Assembly (NCBI RefSeq): GCF_002806945.1
Contig: NZ_NIHC01000004.1
Location: 310,001-374,000 of the forward strand
Direction: 5' to 3'
DNA: 64,000 nucleotides
DNA from: Marinobacter salexigens
Lineage (GTDB): Bacteria; Pseudomonadota; Gammaproteobacteria; Pseudomonadales; Oleiphilaceae
The notes beneath the pieces are model-generated. The model was not told the DNA's origin, did no database searches, and worked only from the letters and a program-made list of their open reading frames with translations. This document shows positions 8,407 to 17,713 of the stretch, piece by piece; the first letter of the stretch is position 1, and each line of letters begins with the position of its first letter. Position numbers and translations under genes: made by a program.

Positions 8407-9428
8407 TGCATCAAAATCGTTGTAATGCCTTCACTATCTGCCGGTTTATCGGCTTGAATCCTTCTGTGTTTCTCCTGTTTTTCGTGCTGTTGCCTTCGGT
8501 GGCTCAGGCCGACTGGTTTCAGTATACCGATACCGCCATGACCACACCGGTGGAGCTTGAATTCTGGGCAACGGATAAACGCGCTGCTGACAACATTGCG
8601 GAAAGCGTGCTGGCGGTGTTTCACCAGGTAGACACGGATATGAGCCGTTACAGAGAGGACTCTGAACTCTCCGGCCTTAACCAGTTGGCAGCGAACGGCC
8701 CCGTACATGTTAGCTCCGGGCTTTATCAGGTGCTTAAAAAAGCCGAGGAGGTGGCGGTTCTCAGTGAGGGAGCCTTTGATATCAGTTTCGGGTCTGTTGG
8801 CTACCTCTACGACTACCGGGAGCGGCAACAGCCCTCCGCTGAAGAAATTCAATCCAGGCTTGGCCATATCAATTTTCAGGACATTGTTCTGGATGATAGG
8901 GCGCAAACAGTCTTCTTTCGCCAGCAAGGTTTATTGATAGATCTGGGCGGCATTGCCAAAGGGTATGCGGTCGATCTGGGTATCGAACTCTTGAAAGCGG
9001 CAGGTGTAAGCCATGCCCGGCTCAGTGCGGGAGGTGATTTGCGTCTGTTGGGCGACAGGCGGGGGCGGCCCTGGCTTGTGGGTGTTCGTGACCCTCGTTC
9101 AAAGACCCGAAATGTGGTGATGTTGCCCCTTACCGATCTCGCCATTTCAACATCCGGCGATTATGAGCGGTTCTTTATTGATGACCAGGGTGAACGAGTG
9201 CACCACATACTTTCCCCTGGCACCGGGAAATCTGTGCGGGGAGTGCAGAGTGTGACCATTATTGGCAGCGATGCGCTGACAACTGATGGTTTATCCACCG
9301 CCGTTTTCGTGCTCGGCCCGGAGAAGGGGCTGGAAATGATCGAGAAACTGCCGGATATTGATGCGATCATTATTGATGATCAGCGGATGATGCACTTTAC
9401 GGAGGGGTTGGCACCCCCGGAATCGTGA
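8406..9428 (+). CDS. apbE: FAD:protein FMN transferase (ApbE)
   Basis: This periplasmic flavin transferase (340 residues) covalently attaches FMN to Thr/Ser of exported redox proteins, using FAD. A signal peptide covers about residues 1-36, ending VAQA. Family motifs include DISFGSVG, GGIAKGYAVD, the LSAGGDLRLLG block and TDGLSTAVFVLG near the C terminus. The ATG overlaps the TGA of the methyltransferase gene, so the pair is coupled although no functional link is obvious. No FMN-binding target such as NqrC or RnfG is visible here. Its nearest neighbours are the secreted haem-protein genes that follow. Confidence 0.93.
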   Translation: MHQNRCNAFTICRFIGLNPSVFLLFFVLLPSVAQADWFQYTDTAMTTPVELEFWATDKRAADNIAESVLAVFHQVDTDMSRYREDSELSGLNQLAANGPVHVSSGLYQVLKKAEEVAVLSEGAFDISFGSVGYLYDYRERQQPSAEEIQSRLGHINFQDIVLDDRAQTVFFRQQGLLIDLGGIAKGYAVDLGIELLKAAGVSHARLSAGGDLRLLGDRRGRPWLVGVRDPRSKTRNVVMLPLTDLAISTSGDYERFFIDDQGERVHHILSPGTGKSVRGVQSVTIIGSDALTTDGLSTAVFVLGPEKGLEMIEKLPDIDAIIIDDQRMMHFTEGLAPPES

Positions 9429-9465
9429 AGGGGATGCCGGGGGCGCAAGTGTTATAGTTGTGCTT

Positions 9466-9492
9466 AAAGGGGCTAGCGGAGTTGCTCCTTTT
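9466..9492. terminator. Bidirectional terminator between apbE and the convergent DUF1501-like gene
   Basis: AAAGGGGC (9466-9473) pairs with GCTCCTTT (9484-9491) with one G-T wobble. Flanking A and T runs let it serve both strands. Confidence 0.6.
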
Positions 9493-11031
9493 CTAGACTA
9501 TGCTGGAAAAGGCCATCAGTCTGTCCTTGCTGGCAGTATTGCCGAGCCCATGACCCTTGAACGTATCATCGAAGAGCCCTTCATCACCATTCAGTGCCAT
9601 GTAGTTCAACAAAACAGTCTGCACTAATTGGTTTACGTTGTTTGCAGCCGGGCTGGAAGCTGTTTCCACAGATGCATCGCCCCGCATGAAGCCAATCTGG
9701 TTACGGATTGCTTGCGGTTGTCCGTTTGGGTTGTAAACCAGGAAAAATGACGCAGCGGTCTGTTGGTTATCTCCGGTCCACACACCTTTGCCTCTGCCAT
9801 CTTCTGAGTCGTCCAGGGTGCCATTACTGGATACCGAGCCGTCGCTGAATACGTACAGCATCAACGGTTTATTCATTCTCGCAGCGTACTCCAGGCAGGC
9901 GCCCATGCAGCGGCCAGCCAGTAGATCCCGGCGCTCGCCGGTTGCCCGTTCGCCTGTGTGATAGTCATAGCCACCCATGGTGATAGTACCAGCACCCGCG
10001 TATCCGTTTACCGCCAGCTTCATGACAGATGCGGTCTTTCGGAATTCCCGATTGGCATTGAACTCCGCCTCGGTAAAAATTCCCTTACTTCCGACAATCT
10101 CTTCGTCTTTAGCCGGGTCAAGAATGGCCGGGTCGCCGTAGGTATCAATAATATCGGCGCTTTTGGCATAACCGCACCGTACCAGTTTTCGGATGTCCTC
10201 CTCGGCGCTGCTGCTGAGGCCGGTGCTGACGCTGTTCATTTTTGCGTCACTGATACGTTGAACGGCTTCCATTACAGACACCGCATCGGCTTGATTCAAT
10301 ATTGAGGTCAGATTGCCAACATCCACCAGACCGACTGCGTCCGAAGGCCGATCGATTTTGGTGGGGCGCACTTCCGGGTTAATGAGGTTCATGGGCGCCA
10401 TGGAATTACCCCCCGATTCGGTGCTTTGCGAGCCAATCAGGGAGAGCAGGGAGCCGTTGGCACCAGCCTTGTGGATGCCGTACATGGGGTTGTGGGGGTT
10501 GTTGCCGGTGTCGTTTTCCGAACGTGCCGCAATGATTGCACCGTTAGTCAGCATGCGGGTCGCCATGCTGGTGCTTTGTTGAATGCCTCTCAAAAAACCA
10601 CTATCCGAGTGAAATGCCAGCCCCAGCTCGGTATTCACAAACGTGGGATCGTTCGGAAGCATGTCGCCGGGCACACCAAGCTTGCTGTAGCCTGCCGTAC
10701 TGAGAAAATCCATTTGCCCACCGGATTTGCCCATTAACACGTTGGAACCAGCAATGCTGGCGCCGCCGGCCAGGTCAAAACAGATAAATGGGATTTTCCC
10801 GGCACCTTCAATGCCAATTCCACATTCAGCTTTGATTTTGTCAGACAGCTCTGCAGCAGCCAATCTGGGGTTAGCGAGCAGACCCAGCATTGAAGTGCCA
10901 ACAACCGTTGCAGTGCCGGCCCTGAAGCCCTGGGCAATGAACTCCCTGCGAGTCCTCGGTCGCCCGTGGTCGTTATGGAAGAGGGGCTCACCATTGGCCA
11001 GAGGCCGTTTAAGGGGTTTGCGTATAAACAT
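9493..11031 (-). CDS. Tat-exported DUF1501-like protein
   Basis: The protein has 512 residues. The N terminus carries a twin-arginine signal (TRREFIAQGF, then a hydrophobic stretch ending in AAA near residue 59), so it should be exported folded. The body resembles DUF1501 proteins, which belong to the alkaline-phosphatase/sulfatase fold group; recognisable blocks are FDLAGGASIAGSN near residue 85 and the segment GGYDYHTGERATGERRD with its Asp and His. It is last in a minus-strand unit with a LamG haem lipoprotein and a DUF1588-like haem protein. DUF1501 proteins are known to pair with DUF1587/1588/1592-type haem proteins, notably in planctomycetes. The substrate and reaction are unknown. Confidence 0.75.
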   Translation of the reverse strand: MFIRKPLKRPLANGEPLFHNDHGRPRTRREFIAQGFRAGTATVVGTSMLGLLANPRLAAAELSDKIKAECGIGIEGAGKIPFICFDLAGGASIAGSNVLMGKSGGQMDFLSTAGYSKLGVPGDMLPNDPTFVNTELGLAFHSDSGFLRGIQQSTSMATRMLTNGAIIAARSENDTGNNPHNPMYGIHKAGANGSLLSLIGSQSTESGGNSMAPMNLINPEVRPTKIDRPSDAVGLVDVGNLTSILNQADAVSVMEAVQRISDAKMNSVSTGLSSSAEEDIRKLVRCGYAKSADIIDTYGDPAILDPAKDEEIVGSKGIFTEAEFNANREFRKTASVMKLAVNGYAGAGTITMGGYDYHTGERATGERRDLLAGRCMGACLEYAARMNKPLMLYVFSDGSVSSNGTLDDSEDGRGKGVWTGDNQQTAASFFLVYNPNGQPQAIRNQIGFMRGDASVETASSPAANNVNQLVQTVLLNYMALNGDEGLFDDTFKGHGLGNTASKDRLMAFSSIV

Positions 11032-11043
11032 GAGCGTAGTCCT

Positions 11044-13557
11044 CTACTGAACCAGGGTGGTGGCGCTGCCAAGCACAGCGGCACAACTTGCTTTAACAAT
11101 GGTTTCGGTGCGGTCAGCCGGGCAAGCGTCGCCACCACACAGGGCGAGCTGGTCTATCAGGCCGCCCACTTCAGTTTGAATGGTCGCAGTACTGGGCTGG
11201 GAACTCAGGTTGTCGCCCACGAACCGGGCTAACAAAGGCCCGGTAATCAGGCTTTTGCCGCTGTGATCAAAGGCAGTTGCCGCAGGCGCCGAGAAATCAA
11301 AGCCCGGGAAGAAGTCTTGCCTTCTTTGGGCATCAGACACCAGCACATCACAGTACTGAATCGCCACCTGGGTAATGGCCATCTGGTGGGAGGAAAGAAA
11401 GCCCTTGATGTTCTCCACCGTGGGCAATTGCTGCTTCACGGTGTTGAAGGTATTTGCAATCGCCGGGGTTGTGCCTGGAATGCCTGTCATACGAGCCATT
11501 GACTCATTGATTTCATCAAAGGTTTTCAAACCTATGTCGGATGAAGGATCCAAGATTGGCGGTGCCACGGTTCCCGGTATTGGCGGCTCAGACCGTGAGA
11601 AGGTACTGCTGCCAAGCTGGTCAAAGGTCAGGAAGAATTCGTCGCTTTCAGGGCCGTTCTCAAGAGCGATGATGGTACCCAGGCGTGATAATGGCTGGCC
11701 CTTGCCTGGCTCATAGGAGCCGCTATCCAGAGTCACATCAAGGTTGGCCCAGGCCTGGCCCACCGTTGCCTCTTTACCATTTATACCCAGGCGCATGCCC
11801 TTGAGTGGAATGCCCGATGGCTCAACGGTTTCATCAAGACTGATAAAGAAGGGCTCGGTGAAGCGATAGCTGTAGTTGTCGAATACGCTCACATCAAAAA
11901 CGATAAAGCTTTCTGGCACATCGATCAGGTGAGAAACGCCGAACAGCAGATAGAACTTCTGGCCCACGCCTACATTGAAGTTGGCCTTGACCTGTTCCGG
12001 TGTCAGCGCCCGGTTGTGGAAGGCGACCATACGAATGGCTCCCTGCCAGGGGGATCGGCCATCGGTTTCATTGCCCAGTACCAGGGCGAAACTGTCATCC
12101 CAATCGGAAAACAGGCCCGGGTCGTCCGGGTCCAGATCGCCGGAGTGTTCGCCGTTAACAAATATTTGTCGCCCTGTGCCCGCGCTGTAGTTAATCACCA
12201 CGTGTTGCAACGTTGCTTGCAGGAGCTTGTCTCCATCCTGTGTTGCGAAGGGGATATTCTCATCACTGGTGGTGGTGCGGTGGAGCACTTCATAGCGCTG
12301 CAGGGTCTGGCTAAGTGTGACGTTTCGGGCAGTGGAAGAGCCGGAATAGGTGATGATTCTGGCGTCTTCCTGGGTAATGTTGCCCGGTGCGACCCAGGCT
12401 TCGATGGCGTATTCCCCGGAACCAGTCAATAAAGCATGCAGTTTGCTGCTGCTGGCGGTAGAGCCTTGGGCTTTGCCAGCGGGGGTTAGAGGGCCGGTTT
12501 CCGGCTTAACTTCGGGGCCAATGTTAATGCCCCAGCCGAGCACCCAGTCCACGTTTCCGCTGAGTGTCAGGTCCACTGGTGTAGAAACGCCGCTGGTGTC
12601 GTAGGCGATCTGGCCCTGGCCGGCTTTGAACTCGTACAGCGCGATAATATTGTCTTCAAAGCGCCCGCCGGAATTGGCGAGAAGGCCATCGGCATCCAGC
12701 ACCAGCGCCTTGCTGGCCACCAGTGTAGGGTCCACCGGTTCGGGGGATAATGGCTCGGCGAACTGCTCAATAGCCACTTGCATCATGGCGGCAGACCAAA
12801 CGCAATCCGTCTCGCCCCCATTCGCCCAACAGTTGTGGAAGTCCCGTTTCAGGCGCACAACAAAGCGGGAGTTCGCCGGGGTGTTCAGGTCTATTCTGCT
12901 TTTGGATTGCTGATAGGCGATATCAAGGTTGTCGCTGGCAATATAAGGTGTTTGGCCGCCGTCGCCGTGACATTCGGAACAGTATGTTTGTAGCACTGGA
13001 TAAACAGTCGTTTGAAAGGCGTTGTTGTCTTCCGGGAAAGCAATGGTGGACCCCGGTGATTTGAGTTCAGGCGCTTGCAGTTCGACCGTTTTCACAGAGC
13101 CCTCTGCACCGTCAGCCCACTTGGCAATATAGGTGGTGATAATATCCGCACAGACCGCATCACTGGCTGCCCAACAGTTATGGCCTCCGGCTACTTTGGT
13201 CACCATAAGAGATTGAGACGGTGCGGTGAGATCCACAACCGTGTTGGCTTGGGTATAGGCACTGTTGATGTTGAGCGCATCAACAAAGGTTGGGGACTGG
13301 TCGCCTGCGCCGTGGCAAGAACCGCATCGATTGTCCTGTACCAGCTTGTCCCAGACGTTAACTTTGAAGTCTTGCACATCGTTGGTGGCAGGCGCTGGCC
13401 CGTTGTAGTTCACCCCGCCTGAGTTGGACGTGGTGTTTGGCAGCGCCTCTGTGGACTCACCACCGCAGGCGCTGAGCAGGATACTTGCCAGTCCCAGCAG
13501 CAAAACGGAGGCGGCTTTGCGAAGCAGGTTTAACCGGGGGAAAGTCAGCGTTTTCAT
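11044..13557 (-). CDS. LamG-domain lipoprotein with two c-type haem motifs
   Basis: This 837-residue protein has a lipoprotein signal (LLSAC, lipidated C31). Two tandem units of about 115 residues follow, each with CxxCH and then a downstream HNCWA: C78/C81/H82 with H126, and C193/C196/H197 with H241. Each unit also has a further Cys shortly after HNCW, which may form a disulfide. Residues of about 300-540 form a LamG/concanavalin-like domain (EYAIEAWVAPGN, QHVVINYSAGTGRQIFVNG, MVAFHNRALTPEQ). The C-terminal 300 residues are unassigned. It begins 6 bases after the upstream gene and ends 12 bases before the DUF1501-like gene, so the three are co-transcribed. It is probably anchored in the outer membrane. 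Confidence 0.8.
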   Translation of the reverse strand: MKTLTFPRLNLLRKAASVLLLGLASILLSACGGESTEALPNTTSNSGGVNYNGPAPATNDVQDFKVNVWDKLVQDNRCGSCHGAGDQSPTFVDALNINSAYTQANTVVDLTAPSQSLMVTKVAGGHNCWAASDAVCADIITTYIAKWADGAEGSVKTVELQAPELKSPGSTIAFPEDNNAFQTTVYPVLQTYCSECHGDGGQTPYIASDNLDIAYQQSKSRIDLNTPANSRFVVRLKRDFHNCWANGGETDCVWSAAMMQVAIEQFAEPLSPEPVDPTLVASKALVLDADGLLANSGGRFEDNIIALYEFKAGQGQIAYDTSGVSTPVDLTLSGNVDWVLGWGINIGPEVKPETGPLTPAGKAQGSTASSSKLHALLTGSGEYAIEAWVAPGNITQEDARIITYSGSSTARNVTLSQTLQRYEVLHRTTTSDENIPFATQDGDKLLQATLQHVVINYSAGTGRQIFVNGEHSGDLDPDDPGLFSDWDDSFALVLGNETDGRSPWQGAIRMVAFHNRALTPEQVKANFNVGVGQKFYLLFGVSHLIDVPESFIVFDVSVFDNYSYRFTEPFFISLDETVEPSGIPLKGMRLGINGKEATVGQAWANLDVTLDSGSYEPGKGQPLSRLGTIIALENGPESDEFFLTFDQLGSSTFSRSEPPIPGTVAPPILDPSSDIGLKTFDEINESMARMTGIPGTTPAIANTFNTVKQQLPTVENIKGFLSSHQMAITQVAIQYCDVLVSDAQRRQDFFPGFDFSAPAATAFDHSGKSLITGPLLARFVGDNLSSQPSTATIQTEVGGLIDQLALCGGDACPADRTETIVKASCAAVLGSATTLVQ

Positions 13558-13563
13558 CAGGTG

Positions 13564-14811
13564 TTACTCCCCGGCGCAATAGACAGCAGATTCGGCAAAC
13601 ACCTGCTTGAGATTGAAGTTCTGACTCCTGAAGCTGGAAATCATTGTTTCGACCTGATTGTGGTCTGCACTGCTGGAGGGTGGTCTGAGACACACATTCC
13701 TGAACACTTTTTTCACCTGACACTCCGCGAAGGCTTTCGAGGAAGCCCATTCCATGCCCAGGGTTTTTGCACCAGTACCCGAGCCGGAAGGGGCTCCGGG
13801 TACCGGGCTCCAATCCCAGCCCAGTCGGCGATTGGCACCCTCGCGCCAGTAGTTGTCCCAATGGTCGTTTGGTGTGACATAGCCAGGAGCAAAGGTAGTG
13901 GAGTTAATGAGGTACTTGGCCTGAACCCGAGACTGAGTGCCGGGATCGTTGACTGTGTTGTATATGAGCTGGCCCAGAGCACCGTCCGGGTCTGTATCCG
14001 GGTTGTACTCATAATCGTAATAGGCGAAAGCCTGGGTCATCGGGTCCATGCCCGTGTGGCAGCCCACGCAGTTGTTCAGAAATACACGGCTGTCGCCACC
14101 CGGGCTGCGGGAAACGTCCTGGCGGATTCTGTCCGGGGGCAGGTTTACGTCGGCCACCTGTTCAAGATCGCGACACATGTGGTTGATCAAGGTGAACCGG
14201 AACATGGCGCGGTTGGTTCCGGCGCTGAAGAAGGCCCTGGCAGCTGCGCGTGAGGTTATTACGCCGGCGGTGGCGTCACTGGGCAGACCTGTAACAGATG
14301 ACTGGTTTACGCCTCGGAAGTTCTTTTTGTCGGAAAGATCGTGGCCAAGTTCCTCGATCTTCTCGTAGTGATTGTTGTTCGAGTTGGAATAGTCCGGCAG
14401 GTCATTCCATGTGCCCACGTATAAAACGTCGTCGTACAGCACCCTGCGGAAGTCTGCATCATCTCTTACCAGGCCGATCACTGTAGCGGTGTAATCGTTC
14501 AGGGGCACAAAAGGCGTCATCGCCTCATTGGTCCAGGGCGCCGCAAAGTTTTTCAGCGTTACATTATAAAAGGCACGATCTTTCATTGCGGTAAAGGCAG
14601 CATTGAGCGCTCTGTTGGCCGCAATGTCCTGAGCCATGTCATCTAGCACAGAGGCAGACGGAGGGACGCCTGCTATTCTGTCGTGAATTCGTTTGGCTTG
14701 CTCCCGCGGTCCTGCGCTGGCTGTGCAGGCAAAAGCGCCGGTTAGCAAAATCAGCAGTGACATACTGCATGCCTTGAATGCGCTGGCGCGCATCCCTGTG
14801 TTGGCTTTCAT
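13564..14811 (-). CDS. Secreted DUF1588/DUF1592-like mono-haem protein
   Basis: This 415-residue protein has a signal peptide (about residues 1-33, ending ASA). One c-type haem motif, CVGCH (C248, C251, H252), is followed by TGMDPM, matching the CxxCHxxxDP pattern of DUF1588-type proteins. The C-terminal phrase RSQNFNLKQVFAESA resembles the DUF1585 end of that group. It is first of three minus-strand genes and is divergent from the HzsA-related gene, with 217 bases between them. Proteins of this group are mostly uncharacterised; some are thought to act in oxidative attack on polymers or sterols. No substrate can be read from the sequence. Confidence 0.72.
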   Translation of the reverse strand: MKANTGMRASAFKACSMSLLILLTGAFACTASAGPREQAKRIHDRIAGVPPSASVLDDMAQDIAANRALNAAFTAMKDRAFYNVTLKNFAAPWTNEAMTPFVPLNDYTATVIGLVRDDADFRRVLYDDVLYVGTWNDLPDYSNSNNNHYEKIEELGHDLSDKKNFRGVNQSSVTGLPSDATAGVITSRAAARAFFSAGTNRAMFRFTLINHMCRDLEQVADVNLPPDRIRQDVSRSPGGDSRVFLNNCVGCHTGMDPMTQAFAYYDYEYNPDTDPDGALGQLIYNTVNDPGTQSRVQAKYLINSTTFAPGYVTPNDHWDNYWREGANRRLGWDWSPVPGAPSGSGTGAKTLGMEWASSKAFAECQVKKVFRNVCLRPPSSSADHNQVETMISSFRSQNFNLKQVFAESAVYCAGE

Positions 14812-15028
14812 GTCGCTGTCCTCGATGGTTTTGGCTCGGGCACAATAGGCCAGTTTGACAATTGTTAATAGTTTATCCTTGCAATTAACGTGGGAAGTGT
14901 GGGGTGGGCCACGTAATTACATTTCCTTACGCAAAGCCTCTGGAGATGCAGGGTTCCGCAGACTTAATTTATGTCACGAATTTACTTTCTCCAGTGCAGC
15001 GACACTGTTTTCAAGGGAACCAGGGCGC
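14812..15028. promoter_or_regulatory. Divergent intergenic region between the two haem-protein operons
   Basis: There are 217 bases between divergent starts (14811 leftward, 15029 rightward) with an AT-rich core around 14850-14890 that includes TTGACA at 14854-14859. Both operons must be driven from here, so shared regulation is likely. No clear operator or complete -35/-10 pair was found. Confidence 0.5.
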
Positions 15029-17692
15029 GTGGCTCAGAAATCGACCAAGATCATCAGCTTGCTGGCCTGCCTGGGCCTGCTGGCAGTGCTTTCAGGCTGC
15101 TTGCCCAGCGCTGATAGCCAGCGAGTTGACCCCGTAGTGGTCGAAAATCCCGTGGTCTTTGTAAAGCGCCCGCTGTTATTCGACACTAACAGCGGCGCAC
15201 TGATCGAGGACAACTTGGCCGATCCTTCCGGGTTTCGCCCTGGCGCGCGCCTGTTTGTAAAGGCCAGTGCATCCATTGATGCCCGCGCTATCGATGTGTC
15301 CTCCCGGGCGTTTACCGGCCCGGAGTTTCTGGATGATGCGGGGCGCCTGCTTTACGACGTAAAAGATCTTCACGTTTCCCACGACGGCAATCGCGCGCTG
15401 TTCGCCATGCGGGCACCGGAAATTGAGGGTGCCGATGAAGAAGATCAGCCCACCTGGAATATCTGGGAATATGATCATGCAGCCAACCTTCTGCGTAGAG
15501 TATTAACGTCAGATCAAGCAGCTCGGCGTGGCCAGGATGTGGCTCCAGCCTATTTGCCTGATGGCAGGATCGTATTTTCATCGACTCGCCAGCGCACCTC
15601 CAAAGCTATTCTCCTGGATGAAAATAAGGGCCAGTTCGCCGGCCTTGATGAAAACCGGAACGTGCCTGCTTTCGTTCTCCATACCATGGATGACGATGGA
15701 GAAAACATTCAGCAAATTACCTTTAACCAGAGCCACGACCTGGATCCACTGGTTACCGATGAAGGGTTTATTGTATTCAGTCGCTGGGACAATGCAGGTC
15801 AGACCCGTAACAACGGGGTGAACCTGTACCGGGTTAATCCGGATGGAACGGGGCTCTCCTACCTTTACGGCCGGCATTCCCACGATTCCGTTCCGGGAAC
15901 ACGCAATGTTCAGTACCTGAAAGCCCGGAAAACCGACTCAAACTCTGTGCTGGTGCAATTGCGACCTTTTGAAACCAACGATTACGCCTCTGCACCGGCT
16001 GAGGTGGATGTTCATAACTACGTGGAAGCTGTCCTGCGCATTGACGGTGTTGCCAGTGATGGCGGTCAGCGCCCACTGATTCCCGGCATCAGGCTTGATG
16101 GCGAACTGTCACTGAAGGGGCGCTACGGTTCTGTTTCACCTCTTATGGATGGAACCCACAGATATCTGGTTAGCTGGACACCCTGCCGGCTCAGTGAGAG
16201 GGCATCCGGCCGTATTGTGAACTGCACTGAAGAGCGCCTGGAATCTGATGCCTATGTACCTGCGCCGCCGGTATACGGGCTATGGCTGCTGGATGTGGCA
16301 AATGGCACCCAGAGGCCTGTGGTAGAGCCTTCAGAAGGAGAGCAGTTTGATGAAGCGATGCTGATGCGTGAGCGGCCACTGGAGGGGTTTATTCCCGACG
16401 CCCAGCCCATGGGAGATGCTGCGCAGCTAGCTGAAGATGGCTACGGCATTCTGCATATTCGCAGTGTTTATGACATAGATGGTGTAGATAGATCACCAAA
16501 CGGTATCGCAACAACTGCCAACCCCTTGCTCACGAACGCAGAACAGCGCCCGGCACGTTTCCTGCGGCTTGAAAAGCCCGTATCCATGCCTGATGACAAT
16601 GTGAAGGATTTTGATAACAGTGCCTTTGGTCGCAGCCGTGGGCAACTGATGCGGGAAATTCTGGGCTATGTGCCCATCGAGCCCGATGGCTCGGTGAAGG
16701 TAGCCGTACCAGCCAACGTCGCCTTTGCGATCAGCGTGCTCGATGCCCAAGGCCGAAGAACAAGCGACCGCCACCAGAATTGGTTATCAGTTCGCCCCGG
16801 TGAAACCATGGGGTGCCAGGGTTGCCACGATCCGCGGTCACCTGCCTCTCATGGCCGCCCTGATGCCGGCCCAGCGCCTGTTTGGGGTGGTGCGAGTACC
16901 ACCAGCCTGCCTTTTCCTGGCACGGATCCAACCCTGTATGCAGATATGGGCGAAACCATGGCCGAGGTCTATGCACGAACACAGGAAATACGTCGGCCAT
17001 TGCCTGACCCGGTTTATAGAGATGATGAGTGGGCGGATCTTGCCAGCAGCGTAGAAGATCGATCACTGGCCTATGAAAACCTGCAGACACCACCGCCAGT
17101 TTCAGGTGCATGTGCAAATGCGGATGAAGGTGCTTGGACCGCAAACTGCCGCGTAGTGATCAATTATGAAACCCATATTCACCCACTTTGGGATTCGAAT
17201 CGGGAAGTGGTCGACGGGGGCGGTGCGGTATTAGACGATCACACCTGCACCTCATGCCACACCAATTCAGATAATGCAGAATCGCCAGTTGTTGCGGCTG
17301 CCGATCTGGACCTGACCAATGGGCCTTCAGATGCTAACCCATCGCACTTCAAGTCCTACCGGGAATTGCTGTTTCCAGACAACAAACAGGAATTAAACCC
17401 AGAGGGTGTTCTGGTTGATGAAATGGTCGACTCAGGAGAAGTCCTCAGGGACGAAGAAGGCGAGCCTATTCTGGATGAGGATGGTTTCGAGCAACCAATA
17501 TTTATTCCGGTACCCGTGCCTGCAAGCATGTCAGTAAATGGCGCCTTGGCCAGTACACGATTCCAAGAAGTCTTCAGGTCAGGAGGCACCCACAGCGGAC
17601 GACTGTCACCAGCCGAATTGCGCCTAATAGCAGAGTGGCTCGACATGGGCGCCCAGTACTACAACAACCCGTTCGACGCCCCGGATAACTAA
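15029..17692 (+). CDS. HzsA-related beta-propeller lipoprotein with two c-type haem motifs
   Basis: This 887-residue protein has a lipoprotein signal (VLSGC, C24). The N-terminal half has TolB/PD40-type propeller repeats (for example YLPDGRIVFSSTR and DEGFIVFSRWDNAG). Two c-type haem motifs follow: CQGCH (C596, C599, H600) after VRPGETMG, and CTSCH (C740, C743, H744). This architecture resembles the hydrazine synthase alpha-subunit group. Those relatives outside anammox bacteria have no known hydrazine role, so no reaction is claimed. The GTG at 15029 puts the signal peptide at the N terminus and has AAGGGA upstream; an ATG at 14855 would add 58 residues that do not look like a signal. It begins a gene chain running to 27.4 kb. 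Confidence 0.75.
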   Translation: MAQKSTKIISLLACLGLLAVLSGCLPSADSQRVDPVVVENPVVFVKRPLLFDTNSGALIEDNLADPSGFRPGARLFVKASASIDARAIDVSSRAFTGPEFLDDAGRLLYDVKDLHVSHDGNRALFAMRAPEIEGADEEDQPTWNIWEYDHAANLLRRVLTSDQAARRGQDVAPAYLPDGRIVFSSTRQRTSKAILLDENKGQFAGLDENRNVPAFVLHTMDDDGENIQQITFNQSHDLDPLVTDEGFIVFSRWDNAGQTRNNGVNLYRVNPDGTGLSYLYGRHSHDSVPGTRNVQYLKARKTDSNSVLVQLRPFETNDYASAPAEVDVHNYVEAVLRIDGVASDGGQRPLIPGIRLDGELSLKGRYGSVSPLMDGTHRYLVSWTPCRLSERASGRIVNCTEERLESDAYVPAPPVYGLWLLDVANGTQRPVVEPSEGEQFDEAMLMRERPLEGFIPDAQPMGDAAQLAEDGYGILHIRSVYDIDGVDRSPNGIATTANPLLTNAEQRPARFLRLEKPVSMPDDNVKDFDNSAFGRSRGQLMREILGYVPIEPDGSVKVAVPANVAFAISVLDAQGRRTSDRHQNWLSVRPGETMGCQGCHDPRSPASHGRPDAGPAPVWGGASTTSLPFPGTDPTLYADMGETMAEVYARTQEIRRPLPDPVYRDDEWADLASSVEDRSLAYENLQTPPPVSGACANADEGAWTANCRVVINYETHIHPLWDSNREVVDGGGAVLDDHTCTSCHTNSDNAESPVVAAADLDLTNGPSDANPSHFKSYRELLFPDNKQELNPEGVLVDEMVDSGEVLRDEEGEPILDEDGFEQPIFIPVPVPASMSVNGALASTRFQEVFRSGGTHSGRLSPAELRLIAEWLDMGAQYYNNPFDAPDN

Positions 17693-17713
17693 TCAGGAAC
17701 TGACGCCACAACC

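Noticed and set aside
14855..15028. Upstream extension of the HzsA-related gene from an ATG at 14855
   Set aside because: The added 58 residues look like translated intergenic DNA and would bury the lipoprotein signal; the GTG at 15029 puts it at the N terminus and leaves room for the divergent promoters.
15029..17692. Hydrazine synthase and an anammox-type pathway
   Set aside because: Only a distant architectural likeness is visible; no hydrazine synthase beta or gamma subunit or hydrazine dehydrogenase gene is present.
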